Shown: positions 17,135 to 25,747 of the stretch, in pieces
Position numbering within the stretch: position 1 is the stretch's first letter
Layout of the letters: every line of letters begins with the position of its first letter
DNA from: Thermodesulfovibrio aggregans
GTDB taxonomy: Bacteria; Nitrospirota; Thermodesulfovibrionia; Thermodesulfovibrionales; Thermodesulfovibrionaceae
Reading direction: 5' to 3'
DNA length: 64,000 nucleotides
Assembly: GCF_001514535.1 (NCBI RefSeq)
Contig: NZ_BCNO01000002.1
Span: forward strand, 124,001 to 188,000
Program-made: the position numbers and the translations under genes
Notes under the pieces: generated by a model
The model's database searches: none
What the model was told of the DNA's origin: nothing
Seen by the model: only the letters and a program-made list of their open reading frames with translations

Positions 17135-18241
17135 AAAAGCACCAATACCGCCATATTCGATAAGTCTCTGTCTGTCTTTCTCATCCTTTACTACCTCAAC
17201 TAAAGCAGACTGCTCAATTGCCATCTCCGTTGCCTTCTCCATTAGATTATTAGCCTTCATTACACAACTTCCACACTCCATACAGCATTCTACTGGTTGA
17301 GTCGTGGCAAATCCGCAGCTTTCACAGACAAAACCATCTATGGTATAATCCTTCGCTATAACAAGTTTCATAACTCTTTTGTCTCTTAAATACTTCAAAG
17401 TATCATCAATGCCTGTTACAGAGTTTTCATTTTTTAAAGCCCTATTAATAAGTTCAGAAACAGTTTCTTTTTCCTTAGATTTTTCGTACCCTTCAATGAT
17501 TGGAAGAACCTTTTCTAAAACCTCTTCTTTTGAAGCATGTTTTTCAATATTTGTCCTTCCTATTATCTTCATCTTTATTTCCTCAGGAAACATATCCATC
17601 AAATGGGAAATAGCCTCATCAGGACCGGCAACAATAAGTCTTCTTATGTCTCTGTCTTTTAGAAAATCTCCGAATTTGTCAATTACATCCTTTAAGTGCA
17701 TTTTTACATGATAATCAATATGTCTTTCATATCTTTTTTCTGCAAGTGCAAACCAGCCACCTTTTTTATGTTTTCCGGGAACATCTTCATGTTCAATCAT
17801 TCCGTACTCTTCAATATCACCGAGAAACACCATGAATACTCTTGCTGTCCGTTTATCAACAAGAAGAACTCCATATTTCTGATAATTATCAAGTAAATCA
17901 AAGAGTGGATTTGTATAAGGGGTTTTATCTACAACTAAATTGTCTTTAAGTTCCACATTTAAATCATATCTTACCCACAAATCTTTTTTGCTACAGCTAT
18001 AGATAACAAGAGACTTTTTAAAGGACTCTCTTTCACTTTGAAGGAATTTTTCTATTTTTTCAATATCTTCTTTGCAGGCATTCTGATCTTTCTCTGGTAA
18101 GGCTTTTACAAGATTTTTAAACTTTGAAAGATAAGCTTGCTTTTTTCTTTCCTGTGGAGAAACATTAAGAAAAAGACTCAAAACAAAAGCATCATCAAAT
18201 TTAACTTTTTCAAGACTCTCTAAATCCTTTCTTTCAAACAT
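17123..18241 (-). CDS. Bacterial eRF1-like (baeRF) family protein with C-terminal zinc ribbon
   Basis: A protein of about 372 residues. The N-terminal two-thirds match the bacterial archaeo-eukaryotic release-factor (baeRF) family: LSLFLNV near the start, GVLLVDKRTARVF, then GKHKKGGWFALAEKRYERH, which corresponds to the GGQ-like loop position. Here the loop reads GGW and lacks the usual SQ after it. The C terminus has a four-cysteine zinc ribbon (CESCG...CMECGSC). The ATG at 18241 is preferred over the GTG at 18250 because AGGAGG sits about nine bases upstream of it. Related proteins are suspected to act on ribosomes or peptidyl-tRNA; that is unproven for this one. Confidence 0.75.
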   Translation of the reverse strand: MFERKDLESLEKVKFDDAFVLSLFLNVSPQERKKQAYLSKFKNLVKALPEKDQNACKEDIEKIEKFLQSERESFKKSLVIYSCSKKDLWVRYDLNVELKDNLVVDKTPYTNPLFDLLDNYQKYGVLLVDKRTARVFMVFLGDIEEYGMIEHEDVPGKHKKGGWFALAEKRYERHIDYHVKMHLKDVIDKFGDFLKDRDIRRLIVAGPDEAISHLMDMFPEEIKMKIIGRTNIEKHASKEEVLEKVLPIIEGYEKSKEKETVSELINRALKNENSVTGIDDTLKYLRDKRVMKLVIAKDYTIDGFVCESCGFATTQPVECCMECGSCVMKANNLMEKATEMAIEQSALVEVVKDEKDRQRLIEYGGIGAFLRF

Positions 18242-19307
18242 GTTCTGCACCTCCTATAAAGTTTTTAAGAATCTCGAGAAATGAGACAAAAAGGCTGAAA
18301 ACAAGAGGACCAATTATGAATCCAATAAGTCCAAAAAGTTTAATCCCTCCAAGAACAGAGAGAAATATGAAGATAAGAGGCAAGTTTACTCTACCTTTTA
18401 TTATTAACGGTTTCAGAATATTGTCAATCATGCTTATTATCAATGTTCCCACCAAAGCAAGGATTATTCCTTTCAAAATAAAACCCTTTGCCAGCAGATA
18501 AATAGAAGCAGGTCCCCAAACAGCAAATGCTCCTAAAACAGGAATAAATGATGCAACAGCAGTTGCAAATCCCCACAGTGTTGCCGATGGAATATCAAGA
18601 AAGTAAAAAGTTATTCCAAGGATTGTTCCCTGAAGCATTGCTATCAGGATACCACCGTAAAAGGTCGTATAAATTATGTTTTTAATCTGCTTTCTTATGG
18701 AAACCTTATCTGCCTCTGCAAAAGGTAAAAACTCACCAATTTTTTTTACAAATTGATCTCCGTCCTTCAAGAAGAAGAAAGCAATAAAAAAGGTAAGTAT
18801 CAAATTTATAAAGAAACCCATAACATTACTAAATCCATGAGCAACTTTTAGAGCTCCCTCTTTAAGTAGTCCACTTATTTCATTTTTGATCATGTCTTCA
18901 AGTGATTTGATGTCTCCTCCTGTAATAAAACTCAGCTTTTCAAGAATCTTTATGGTTACTGAATTTGTTAATAATTCCTCTATCAGCTCTGGAAGATTAA
19001 CTCCTTTTATAAGTTCTCCTGCCTCAAGAATAATCTGATAGGAAATATATATGAATGGCAAAAGAAAGAGTATTATCACCAAAATTATCGTTACTAAAGC
19101 TGTTAATCCTCTGTATTTAAAAAATCTCTTTAAATACTCAAAAACAGGATAAAAAACCAATGCAATAACTATAGCCCAGCCAATTGAAGCAAAAAAAGAT
19201 TTAAGTATCTGAAAATTAAGATAGCCAAGAATACCGATAAAAAGTAACAAAATCCAAACATAAAAGTTTCTTTCAAGTGTGAGTCTGTATTTTCTTGAAG
19301 GGCTCAT
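18234..19307 (-). CDS. AI-2E family permease (UPF0118/PerM)
   Basis: A 357-residue integral membrane protein with about eight hydrophobic helices and the family layout: two N-terminal helices, a long soluble helical insert (about residues 75-150), then a bundle with FIPVLGAFAVWGPASIYLL and IDNILKPLIIKGR. The latter motifs are hallmarks of the AI-2E/PerM family. Members export diverse solutes; some are sodium/proton antiporters. It overlaps the baeRF gene slightly and lies just after the peptidase C26 gene. Confidence 0.88.
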   Translation of the reverse strand: MSPSRKYRLTLERNFYVWILLLFIGILGYLNFQILKSFFASIGWAIVIALVFYPVFEYLKRFFKYRGLTALVTIILVIILFLLPFIYISYQIILEAGELIKGVNLPELIEELLTNSVTIKILEKLSFITGGDIKSLEDMIKNEISGLLKEGALKVAHGFSNVMGFFINLILTFFIAFFFLKDGDQFVKKIGEFLPFAEADKVSIRKQIKNIIYTTFYGGILIAMLQGTILGITFYFLDIPSATLWGFATAVASFIPVLGAFAVWGPASIYLLAKGFILKGIILALVGTLIISMIDNILKPLIIKGRVNLPLIFIFLSVLGGIKLFGLIGFIIGPLVFSLFVSFLEILKNFIGGAEHV

Positions 19308-19310
19308 ATT

Positions 19311-19952
19311 CTATTTTATCTTTTTTGCAAAACTCTGCCAAATGCTCAGGGATGCTTCAGAGAAATCTCTTTCAGGATGCCACTGAACTCCAACAAAAAA
19401 TGGATGTCCTTTAAGATAAAATCCTTCAACAACTCCATCACCTGCCATACAGAATATCTCAAGCCCTCTTCCGAGACTTTTAACTGCCTGATGATGGGAA
19501 CTGTTCACCACATAAACATCTTTTTTAATTAAAAAATCATCAACTACCTTTATTTCATGACTTCCCTTTGTGTGATCAATTTCTGTTTCTATGTTTTGAT
19601 AAAGCGTTCCCTGAAAAAAGACATTCATAAGTTGCATTCCATAGCATATTCCTAAAACAGGCTTTTCTTTTTGGATAAAAATCTCAATAAGTTTCATCTC
19701 TGCCAGAACCCTTTCATCAGGCACAAGTTTTTTACAGGCAGTGTTTCTCTCTCCATAAAACTCAGGATTTATATCTCCGCCACCAGAAATTATCAGTCCC
19801 GAAATTTCATCAATACTTTCAATAACTTTTTCTGTAATATCAGGTGAGATAATAAGAGGAAAAAATCCGAGTTTGGCAATGCTCTCTATATAATCCCTGT
19901 TTAAAAAAATCTTTTTATTTTCAACGCTACATGTAATTCCAATGAACTTCAT
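19311..19952 (-). CDS. Class I glutamine amidotransferase-like hydrolase (peptidase C26, PuuD-like)
   Basis: A 213-residue protein. The nucleophile elbow is GICYGMQLMN with C103, and the GVQWHPERD segment carries the catalytic His and Glu. The ISGGGDINPEFYGE motif is typical of the gamma-glutamyl-GABA hydrolase (PuuD) group. It overlaps the D-aminoacylase gene by four bases, so the pair may degrade gamma-glutamyl or D-amino acid conjugates together; that is an inference from adjacency. No putrescine pathway genes are nearby. Confidence 0.87.
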   Translation of the reverse strand: MKFIGITCSVENKKIFLNRDYIESIAKLGFFPLIISPDITEKVIESIDEISGLIISGGGDINPEFYGERNTACKKLVPDERVLAEMKLIEIFIQKEKPVLGICYGMQLMNVFFQGTLYQNIETEIDHTKGSHEIKVVDDFLIKKDVYVVNSSHHQAVKSLGRGLEIFCMAGDGVVEGFYLKGHPFFVGVQWHPERDFSEASLSIWQSFAKKIK

Positions 19953-21502
19953 AACAGAACTCTTCCATTTCTTTTTCCTGTAAGTGAGCCCTCAGAGACA
20001 GTAACTTCTCCATTTACAATAACATATTTAATTCCTTTTGAGGGTATGAAAGGATTTTCAAATGAAGCTTTATCTTCAATCTCGGCAGGATCAAAAATAA
20101 CAATATCTGCAAAGTATCCCTCTTTTATAACTCCTCTTTTTTCTATTCTGAAAGTCTTTGCAGGTAAGGAAGTAATTTTTCTTATTGCCTCTTCAAGGCT
20201 TATTATCTTTCTTTCAAGCACATATCTTCTTATGAACCTCGGAAAACTTCCAAAGCCTCGTGGATGGGGTTTGCCCTTTGCAGTAATTCCTGATGAGCAT
20301 CTTGCAGAGGAATCTGTTCCTATCATCACATAGGGCTTGGAAAGAATTTTTTCAAGGTTTTCCTCGGTCATTCCAAAGTATATTGCTCCAACCTGAAGAT
20401 TTGAACGAATCAATAAATCACATATAAAATCAGAAGCATTCTCAAGGCTGACAAATTCTCCAACTCTTTTGCCTTCAAGTTTTTTATCGCCTTCAAAAAC
20501 CACATCAGAAATTACGATGCTATTTAAAAACTCTATTCCTCTTTGTTTTAGATATCTCTTGATTGCAAGCCTTACGCCTCTGTCTTTCAGCCTTTCTGTG
20601 ATATCCTCTCTGCTTCCTTCAACTATCCATGAAGGAAGAAAAGCATCAAGGTCTGTCTGGGAAGCTATGTATGGATACCTGTCCGCTGTTATCTTTATTC
20701 CCTGATTTTGTGCTTCCTCTATAGCTTCAAAAACTGAGCTGAGCTTCCACCAGTTTTCCCTGCCTGATGTCTTCAGATGAGATATGTGAACAGGAATTCC
20801 TGCTTTCATTCCAATTAAAATTGTTTCTTCCACTGCACTTAAAAGCCTTTCACCTTCACTTCGCATGTGAGTAGCATAAATTCCTTTAAAGGGTTTTAAA
20901 GTCCTTGCAAGTTCAATGATTTCCTCTGTATCAGCAAAAATTCCTGGCGGATATATCAATCCTGTTGAAAGACCCTTTACGCCGAAGGCAAGATGCTCCT
21001 TAAGTAGTTCTTTCATCTTCTTTATATCATCTTTTTCTGCTTTCACATTTTTATAGCCAATAATAGAACCTCTAAGATTTCCATGACCCAGAAGTGTGGC
21101 AAAGTTAATAGCAGGCTTGACTTTTTTCAATAGCTCAACATATTCCTTAAAACTACTCCACGGCTTAAGTCCAAGCTGATTTATTTCAGGAAGTCTTCTT
21201 TCAAAAACCTCACCAAGTATTGGAAAAGCTGATACTCCGCAGTTACCATTTATTTCAGTAGTGATACCCTGAGTAATCTTTCCCTCTGCTTTAGGGTCTG
21301 CAAGAGTTGTAAAATCCGAGTGTGAGTGGGTATCAATAAAACCTGGGGTAAGAATTAATCCATTGGCTTTTATTACTCTCCTGGCAGAGTACTTTTCCCT
21401 GCCAATATAGACTATTTTGTCTTTTTTTATTCCAATGTTGGCTTCAAACGGAGGGTTTCCAACTCCATTGAAAATTAAAGCCTTTTCTATGAATAGATCC
21501 AT
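19949..21502 (-). CDS. N-acyl-D-amino-acid deacylase (D-aminoacylase family amidohydrolase)
   Basis: A 517-residue amidohydrolase. Metal-binding motifs include LTPGFIDTHSHSDFT near residue 58 and HMRSEGERLL and VHISHLKTSG further on. The catalytic aspartate region is VMIGTDSSA, followed by HPRGFGSFPRFI, all as in D-aminoacylase/dihydroorotase-like enzymes that hydrolyse N-acyl-D-amino acids. The C-terminal beta sandwich (ADIVIFDPAEIEDKA) is complete. It lies directly after the secreted amidase gene, with no gap. Confidence 0.92.
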   Translation of the reverse strand: MDLFIEKALIFNGVGNPPFEANIGIKKDKIVYIGREKYSARRVIKANGLILTPGFIDTHSHSDFTTLADPKAEGKITQGITTEINGNCGVSAFPILGEVFERRLPEINQLGLKPWSSFKEYVELLKKVKPAINFATLLGHGNLRGSIIGYKNVKAEKDDIKKMKELLKEHLAFGVKGLSTGLIYPPGIFADTEEIIELARTLKPFKGIYATHMRSEGERLLSAVEETILIGMKAGIPVHISHLKTSGRENWWKLSSVFEAIEEAQNQGIKITADRYPYIASQTDLDAFLPSWIVEGSREDITERLKDRGVRLAIKRYLKQRGIEFLNSIVISDVVFEGDKKLEGKRVGEFVSLENASDFICDLLIRSNLQVGAIYFGMTEENLEKILSKPYVMIGTDSSARCSSGITAKGKPHPRGFGSFPRFIRRYVLERKIISLEEAIRKITSLPAKTFRIEKRGVIKEGYFADIVIFDPAEIEDKASFENPFIPSKGIKYVIVNGEVTVSEGSLTGKRNGRVLL

Positions 21503-22711
21503 CTAAAATGTCCTTTTTTTATTCTGTCCACTTAACCTTGATTTTGAAGAGGTATGCTTTGTGTATTTTACTTTTTTAATGTTGTCTGTATGCAAAAAGT
21601 AGTTTTTTATTCCTTCAACAACTGCCTTAGCTATCTCCATTCTGTAAGAGTCAGTACTCAGGAGTCTTTCTTCCTCTGGATTGCTGATATATGATACTTC
21701 AAGAAGGCATGAAGGCATCTGAGCTCCTACCAGAACATAGAAAAGAGCTCCCTTTACTCCATTGTCATGTCTTGAAAAGGCAGATTTTAAACTTTCAGTC
21801 ATTGAATTATGTACATATCCTGCAAGTTTGACTGAACTGTCTCTCTTTGCCTCTCTTTCTAATGATGCAAGCATAAATCCAAGTTCACCCTTTAACTGTT
21901 TCATTTTTTTTACAGAAATTGCGTTTTCTCTTGCTGCAACTCTTATAGCTTCTTCGTCATCAGTCCAGTTTAAAATATATGTTTCTATCCCACGAGCATA
22001 AAGGTTAGGAGCAGCGTTTGCATGAATAGAGATGAAAAGGTCAGCCTGAACTTTGTTTGCAATCTCAGTTCTTTCATTAAGCGGGATGAAAATATCTTTG
22101 TCTCGGGTAAGAATTATCTCAAAGGAAGGGTCTTTTTTCAGGAGGTCTTTAACTTTCAGGGCGATATCAAGGACAACATCTTTTTCCATTAAACCTGATG
22201 GTCCGACTGCACCGGGGTCTTTCCCTCCATGTCCTGGATCAATAACAATCTTTCTCTTTAGAGTGATCTTTGACTCTCTATCATTCAGTATTTTTGATGA
22301 CTTACTGCTTCCCTTTTGATAAATGTCAATAACAATTCTGAACGGGTCTTCAAGTTGAATAACTTTAAATTCATAGTCAGTTCCTTTTAGGTCAAAAACA
22401 ACTCTTACAGTATTTGCATCAAACTGACCAATGCGTATTCTGCTTACAATAGGGTTGTTTACTAAATACTCCTTTTTTAGCTCTCTGTTTAAAAAAGCGT
22501 TCTTTATGTCAAAAAAAAGTCTTTCAGGATTTTTAAGCTCACCTTTTACAAACTCAACAAATCCTGTTGTTTCAACTACTACCCTGAAGCTTTCAGAAAC
22601 TTCGTAATATCTGATGTCTTTAACCTGAGCTTTTTCTTCTGCTATAGCAGAAGAGGTAATCAGATTCAGTATAACCAAAAAATTAAATAAAAATAGCAAA
22701 AATCTTAACAT
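21503..22711 (-). CDS. N-acetylmuramoyl-L-alanine amidase with AMIN domain (AmiC-like)
   Basis: A 402-residue secreted cell-wall hydrolase. A signal peptide (ending near SSAIA-EEK) is followed by an AMIN domain (about residues 30-135) that targets peptidoglycan at the septum. An Amidase_3 zinc domain follows (IDPGHGGKDPGAVGPSG, FISIHANAAPN, and the catalytic Glu in LLEVSYISN). It probably cleaves the stem peptide during cell separation. Its insert is long enough to act as a regulatory helix. The small NifU-like gene lies just upstream. Confidence 0.93.
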   Translation of the reverse strand: MLRFLLFLFNFLVILNLITSSAIAEEKAQVKDIRYYEVSESFRVVVETTGFVEFVKGELKNPERLFFDIKNAFLNRELKKEYLVNNPIVSRIRIGQFDANTVRVVFDLKGTDYEFKVIQLEDPFRIVIDIYQKGSSKSSKILNDRESKITLKRKIVIDPGHGGKDPGAVGPSGLMEKDVVLDIALKVKDLLKKDPSFEIILTRDKDIFIPLNERTEIANKVQADLFISIHANAAPNLYARGIETYILNWTDDEEAIRVAARENAISVKKMKQLKGELGFMLASLEREAKRDSSVKLAGYVHNSMTESLKSAFSRHDNGVKGALFYVLVGAQMPSCLLEVSYISNPEEERLLSTDSYRMEIAKAVVEGIKNYFLHTDNIKKVKYTKHTSSKSRLSGQNKKRTF

Positions 22712-22715
22712 TACA

Positions 22716-22940
22716 TTAGACAGCTACAACTTCTTTAACCTCAGGGATTTCGCTTTTCAGTGTCTTTTCAACCCAGTTTTTTAGAGTAAGAGTTGCCATA
22801 GGACATGTTCCGCAGGCCCCTTTTAACTTTACATAAATTACATCATCTTTAATATCAACAAGATCAATATTACCACCGTCTGCCATAAGACCTACTCTTA
22901 TTTTGCCAAGAACCTGTTCAACCTTTGCTCTGTCAATCAT
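22716..22940 (-). CDS. NifU C-terminal-like Fe-S scaffold protein
   Basis: A 74-residue protein equal to the NifU C-terminal (Nfu) domain. The cluster-binding motif is CGTCPMATLTLKNWVE (CxxC). The N terminus has the usual VEQVLGKIRVGLMADGG. It delivers or stores Fe-S clusters. Shine-Dalgarno GGAGGA precedes ATG at 22940. It is followed by the amidase gene after four bases. Confidence 0.93.
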   Translation of the reverse strand: MIDRAKVEQVLGKIRVGLMADGGNIDLVDIKDDVIYVKLKGACGTCPMATLTLKNWVEKTLKSEIPEVKEVVAV

Positions 22941-23033
22941 GCCATCCTCCTCTTATATTTTTTAAAATAATTATACATTATTTGAGCAACATTTTCTCAA
23001 TCGGTTTGTATTTTTTAATAGATATTACATCAG

Positions 23034-23062
23034 TTGACATCTGCATTTTATTTTGATAATCT
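23034..23062 (+). promoter_or_regulatory. Sigma70-type promoter upstream of the 23090 coiled-coil gene
   Basis: TTGACA (23034-23039), 17-base spacer, TAATCT (23057-23062). A short leader with GGGAGGGAG precedes the ATG at 23090. Confidence 0.6.
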
Positions 23063-23089
23063 AAGATTAATAAAAAGCGGGAGGGAGTC

Positions 23090-23950
23090 ATGCAAACCGT
23101 TGAAGAGAGAGTCTCCAGACTTGAAAAGCTTCTTGAAGACTTCATAATTAGTGTGGGAATAGAGTTTAACAAGCTATACAACTCTCAGATGAGAACAGAG
23201 GCTGAGCTTCGAGAATTTAAGGAAGAGATGAGAAAATTCAGGGAGGAATCTGAGAGGGACAGAAAAGCTCTACATGAGGAAATGAGGGAGTTTAAAGAAG
23301 AGATGAGAAAATTCAGGGAGGAATCTGAGAGGGACAGAAAAGCTCTACATGAGGAAATGAGGGAGTTTAAAGAAGAGATGAGAAAATTTAGGGAGGAATC
23401 TGAAAGGGATAGAAAAGCTCTACATGAGGAAATGAGGGAGTTTAAAGAAGAGATGAGAGAATTCAAAGAAGAAATGAAAGAATTTAAGAGAAGACAGGAA
23501 GAAGAAAATAAACGTAAAAACAAAGAGTGGAGCGAGCTTGCAAAAAAAATGGGAACTCTATATGAAGACCTCATAGCACCTGCAATAAGACCGGTGCTCA
23601 AAAAATACTTTAACTGTGAGGTTATTCTTGAAGGACAGAGAATGTTCAGAAGGAAAGATGGAGAGGACTATGAGGTAGATGCCATAGCTGCCTGTGAAGA
23701 TAAGGTATTTATGATAGAGGTTAGAGCAACTCCTCGCATCAACTATGTTGATGAAATAAAAGAGAAGGCTCAGAGATTTTTTGAGTTCTTTCCTGAATTC
23801 AAAGGAAAGAAACTTCACATAATCCTGGGTAGCATAACTTTCCCTGAAAATATAATCAAATACTCAAGCAAACAGGGCATATATGTTATGGGATGGAGAG
23901 AGTGGGAGTACATGGATATCTTGAATTTTGAGGAAGTGAAAGAAGTTTAA
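23090..23950 (+). CDS. Coiled-coil protein with C-terminal PD-(D/E)XK nuclease-like domain and 25-residue repeats
   Basis: A 286-residue protein. Residues about 1-140 form a highly charged coiled coil that includes three near-identical 25-residue repeats. The C-terminal 130 residues look like a PD-(D/E)XK nuclease-like fold (EDYEVDAIAACEDKVFMIEVRAT). The usual ExK lysine is R here (EVR), so catalysis is doubtful. It resembles the thermophile DUF3782-type families. The 46353 gene is a second protein of the same design. The coding frame is secure because the repeats keep the frame and a good promoter and Shine-Dalgarno are present. Function is unknown. Confidence 0.75.
   Translation: MQTVEERVSRLEKLLEDFIISVGIEFNKLYNSQMRTEAELREFKEEMRKFREESERDRKALHEEMREFKEEMRKFREESERDRKALHEEMREFKEEMRKFREESERDRKALHEEMREFKEEMREFKEEMKEFKRRQEEENKRKNKEWSELAKKMGTLYEDLIAPAIRPVLKKYFNCEVILEGQRMFRRKDGEDYEVDAIAACEDKVFMIEVRATPRINYVDEIKEKAQRFFEFFPEFKGKKLHIILGSITFPENIIKYSSKQGIYVMGWREWEYMDILNFEEVKEV
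23222..23446 (+). repeat. Three tandem 75-bp coding repeats
   Basis: Copies start at 23222, 23297 and 23372. They are almost identical at the nucleotide level, differing at only a few bases in the third, and each encodes one 25-residue coiled-coil unit. The near identity suggests recent expansion by slippage or recombination. Confidence 0.93.
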
Positions 23951-23958
23951 TCATCTAC

Positions 23959-23985
23959 TAAACTTTTTTTTAGATCCCCCGATAT
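23959..23985 (+). promoter_or_regulatory. Sigma28 (FliA)-type promoter for flagellin
   Basis: TAAA (23959-23962), 15-base spacer, CCCGATAT (23978-23985), against the consensus TAAA-N15-GCCGATAA (6 of 8 in the -10 box). It lies about 105 bases upstream of the flagellin start, exactly where a late flagellar promoter is expected. Confidence 0.82.
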
Positions 23986-24007
23986 ATTAAATTAAGACAG
24001 CAGGGTG

Positions 24008-24085
24008 GAAAGGAGGTGAAGAAGAAAAATTCACCCTTGACTGTCGGGATGCAGGAGGCATCCAAAACAAAAAACATGGAGGTTT
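24008..24085 (+). promoter_or_regulatory. Structured flagellin leader with GGA motifs (possible CsrA sites)
   Basis: A perfect hairpin (arms GGATGC 24047-24052 and GCATCC 24058-24063) displays AGGAG in its loop. The true Shine-Dalgarno TGGAGG lies at 24077-24082. An additional AAAGGAGGTGAA at 24010-24021 has no start codon behind it and can pair with TTCACC downstream. GGA in a hairpin loop plus a second GGA at the ribosome site is the arrangement through which CsrA represses flagellin (hag) in Bacillus. Binding is an inference. Confidence 0.5.
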
Positions 24086-24090
24086 GAACC

Positions 24091-25692
24091 ATGGCATTAA
24101 GAATTAACTTCAATGCAGAAGCAACAGTGACACACACAGCCCTTTTAAGAAACGAAAGGGCAATGAACAAATCCCTCTTAAGAATCTCTACAGGTCAGAG
24201 AATTCTCTCAGCAGCAGATGATGCAGCAGGTCTCTTTATTGCAGACCAGCTTGCTGTTGTTGCAGCAGCTCTTGACCAGGGTAACAGAAACATTCAGACT
24301 GGTATAAGTGCTCTTCAGATTGCCGAGTCAAATGTTGGTCAGATTTTTGAGAAACTTCAGACAATTTACACAAAAGCACAGTCTGCAGCAAATGACATCA
24401 ATGACCCGAATGCCCGTGCAGCATTACAGAGAGATATTTCGAATCTTGTCGATGCTATTCAGAAGATAGGAACTGATACTGAGTACAACGGAATCAAACT
24501 TCTTGATGGAACATTTGCAAACAAGGTAATCCATTATGGAGCAAGAGCAGACCAGACAATTACAGTTGGAATAAACTCTGTAAAAGCCGATTCTCTTGGC
24601 GCATATATGGTTACAGGAACATATACAACTAATTCAGCTACTGCTAGTGCTAGCCAAACAACTGTTAATAACGGATATACAGCCACTTCTGGTGCTGTAA
24701 CAGGAGCTTTCCTCTGGAGTACTGGTGATACTGCAAAAGTTGCTGGCATTGATGTCTCAAATGGTTTATCTTTTGCAGTTGATGCAAAAACAATTGCAGA
24801 CAATATAAACAGTTCCACAACCCTTCAGAATGCAGGAATCTCAGCAAGAGCAGTTAATCAAAGTATAGCAGCAGCAGGTTGGACAGATATACAAGCTGGA
24901 ACAGGTCAGAGCGTTACAATTAAATTTTTTGTAGGCTCAGCCTCCTCTGCTCCTATTACAGTCAATGTTTCTGCGGGAGAAACTCTTACACTCTCACAAC
25001 TTGTATCAAAGATAAATAGTCAGGCTTCAGCAAACAACACAAAGATTACAGCAAGGGCAGAAAACAATAGGCTGGTTCTTACAACAGAGGGTCAAACAAT
25101 TGGATTGGAAGTATCTGTCTCAGCCGACGTACCAAGTTCGGGTACCAGTATTATCTCAGTTGATATGGCTCAATTCCTTGGTCTTAATGCAACTGGCAAA
25201 ACTGTCTCTGCAACAAATACCACTGCCGGAACAGCAACTGCATCAGCTACAGGTTCTGCAATTCAGGTCGGCAAACTCGTAATAATGGGCACAGATTCAT
25301 ATAACTATGACTTTACAGGGATTACGGGCTCAGGAAGTGGACTCGGAATATCAAATGCCACAGGAACTTCAGAATTTAAAAACCTTTATTCCCTTGATGT
25401 TACAACAAATGAAAATGCTGAGCTTGCTCTTGATATTGTAAAGACAGCCATACAGCGTGTTGATAAAATCCGTACCCAGATTGGTTCTGTTATCAACAAC
25501 CTTCAGGCAATATGGGATGGGCAGAAGACATCCTATGACAACACAAAAGAAGCTGAAAACGTCATTCGTAACACAGACTTTGCAGCTGAGATGAGCACAT
25601 TTATAACAATGCAGATAAGAATGCAGTCTGGTGTGGCAATGCTTGCTCAGGCAAATGCTTTACCACAGCTTGTGCTTCAGCTTTTGAGATAA
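24091..25692 (+). CDS. fliC: Flagellin
   Basis: A 533-residue filament protein. The conserved N-terminal D0/D1 region (about residues 1-165: LRISTGQRILSAADDAAGLFIADQL, quoted in part) and the C-terminal region (about 430-533: IQRVDKIRTQIGSVINNLQ and the ending ALPQLVLQLLR) enclose a variable Thr/Ser/Ala-rich middle with two flagellin-hook-like (IN) motifs. The sigma28 promoter and structured leader match late flagellar expression, and a strong terminator follows. Its neighbours flaG, fliD and fliS form the filament-assembly set. Confidence 0.96.
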   Translation: MALRINFNAEATVTHTALLRNERAMNKSLLRISTGQRILSAADDAAGLFIADQLAVVAAALDQGNRNIQTGISALQIAESNVGQIFEKLQTIYTKAQSAANDINDPNARAALQRDISNLVDAIQKIGTDTEYNGIKLLDGTFANKVIHYGARADQTITVGINSVKADSLGAYMVTGTYTTNSATASASQTTVNNGYTATSGAVTGAFLWSTGDTAKVAGIDVSNGLSFAVDAKTIADNINSSTTLQNAGISARAVNQSIAAAGWTDIQAGTGQSVTIKFFVGSASSAPITVNVSAGETLTLSQLVSKINSQASANNTKITARAENNRLVLTTEGQTIGLEVSVSADVPSSGTSIISVDMAQFLGLNATGKTVSATNTTAGTATASATGSAIQVGKLVIMGTDSYNYDFTGITGSGSGLGISNATGTSEFKNLYSLDVTTNENAELALDIVKTAIQRVDKIRTQIGSVINNLQAIWDGQKTSYDNTKEAENVIRNTDFAAEMSTFITMQIRMQSGVAMLAQANALPQLVLQLLR

Positions 25693-25699
25693 TGAATTC

Positions 25700-25724
25700 G
25701 GGGAGGAGAAATCCTCCCCATTTT
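25700..25724 (+). terminator. Terminator after flagellin
   Basis: An 8-bp perfect stem (25700-25707 with 25712-25719), loop GAAA, followed by ATTTT. It separates the abundant flagellin mRNA from flaG-fliD-fliS. Confidence 0.88.
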
Positions 25725-25747
25725 AACTCTTAGTAAGGAGTTAACTG

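Noticed and set aside
23185-23601. Antisense frame of serine/leucine-rich repeats opposite the 75-bp repeats
   Set aside because: It mirrors the coiled-coil repeat on the plus strand and has no signals of its own.
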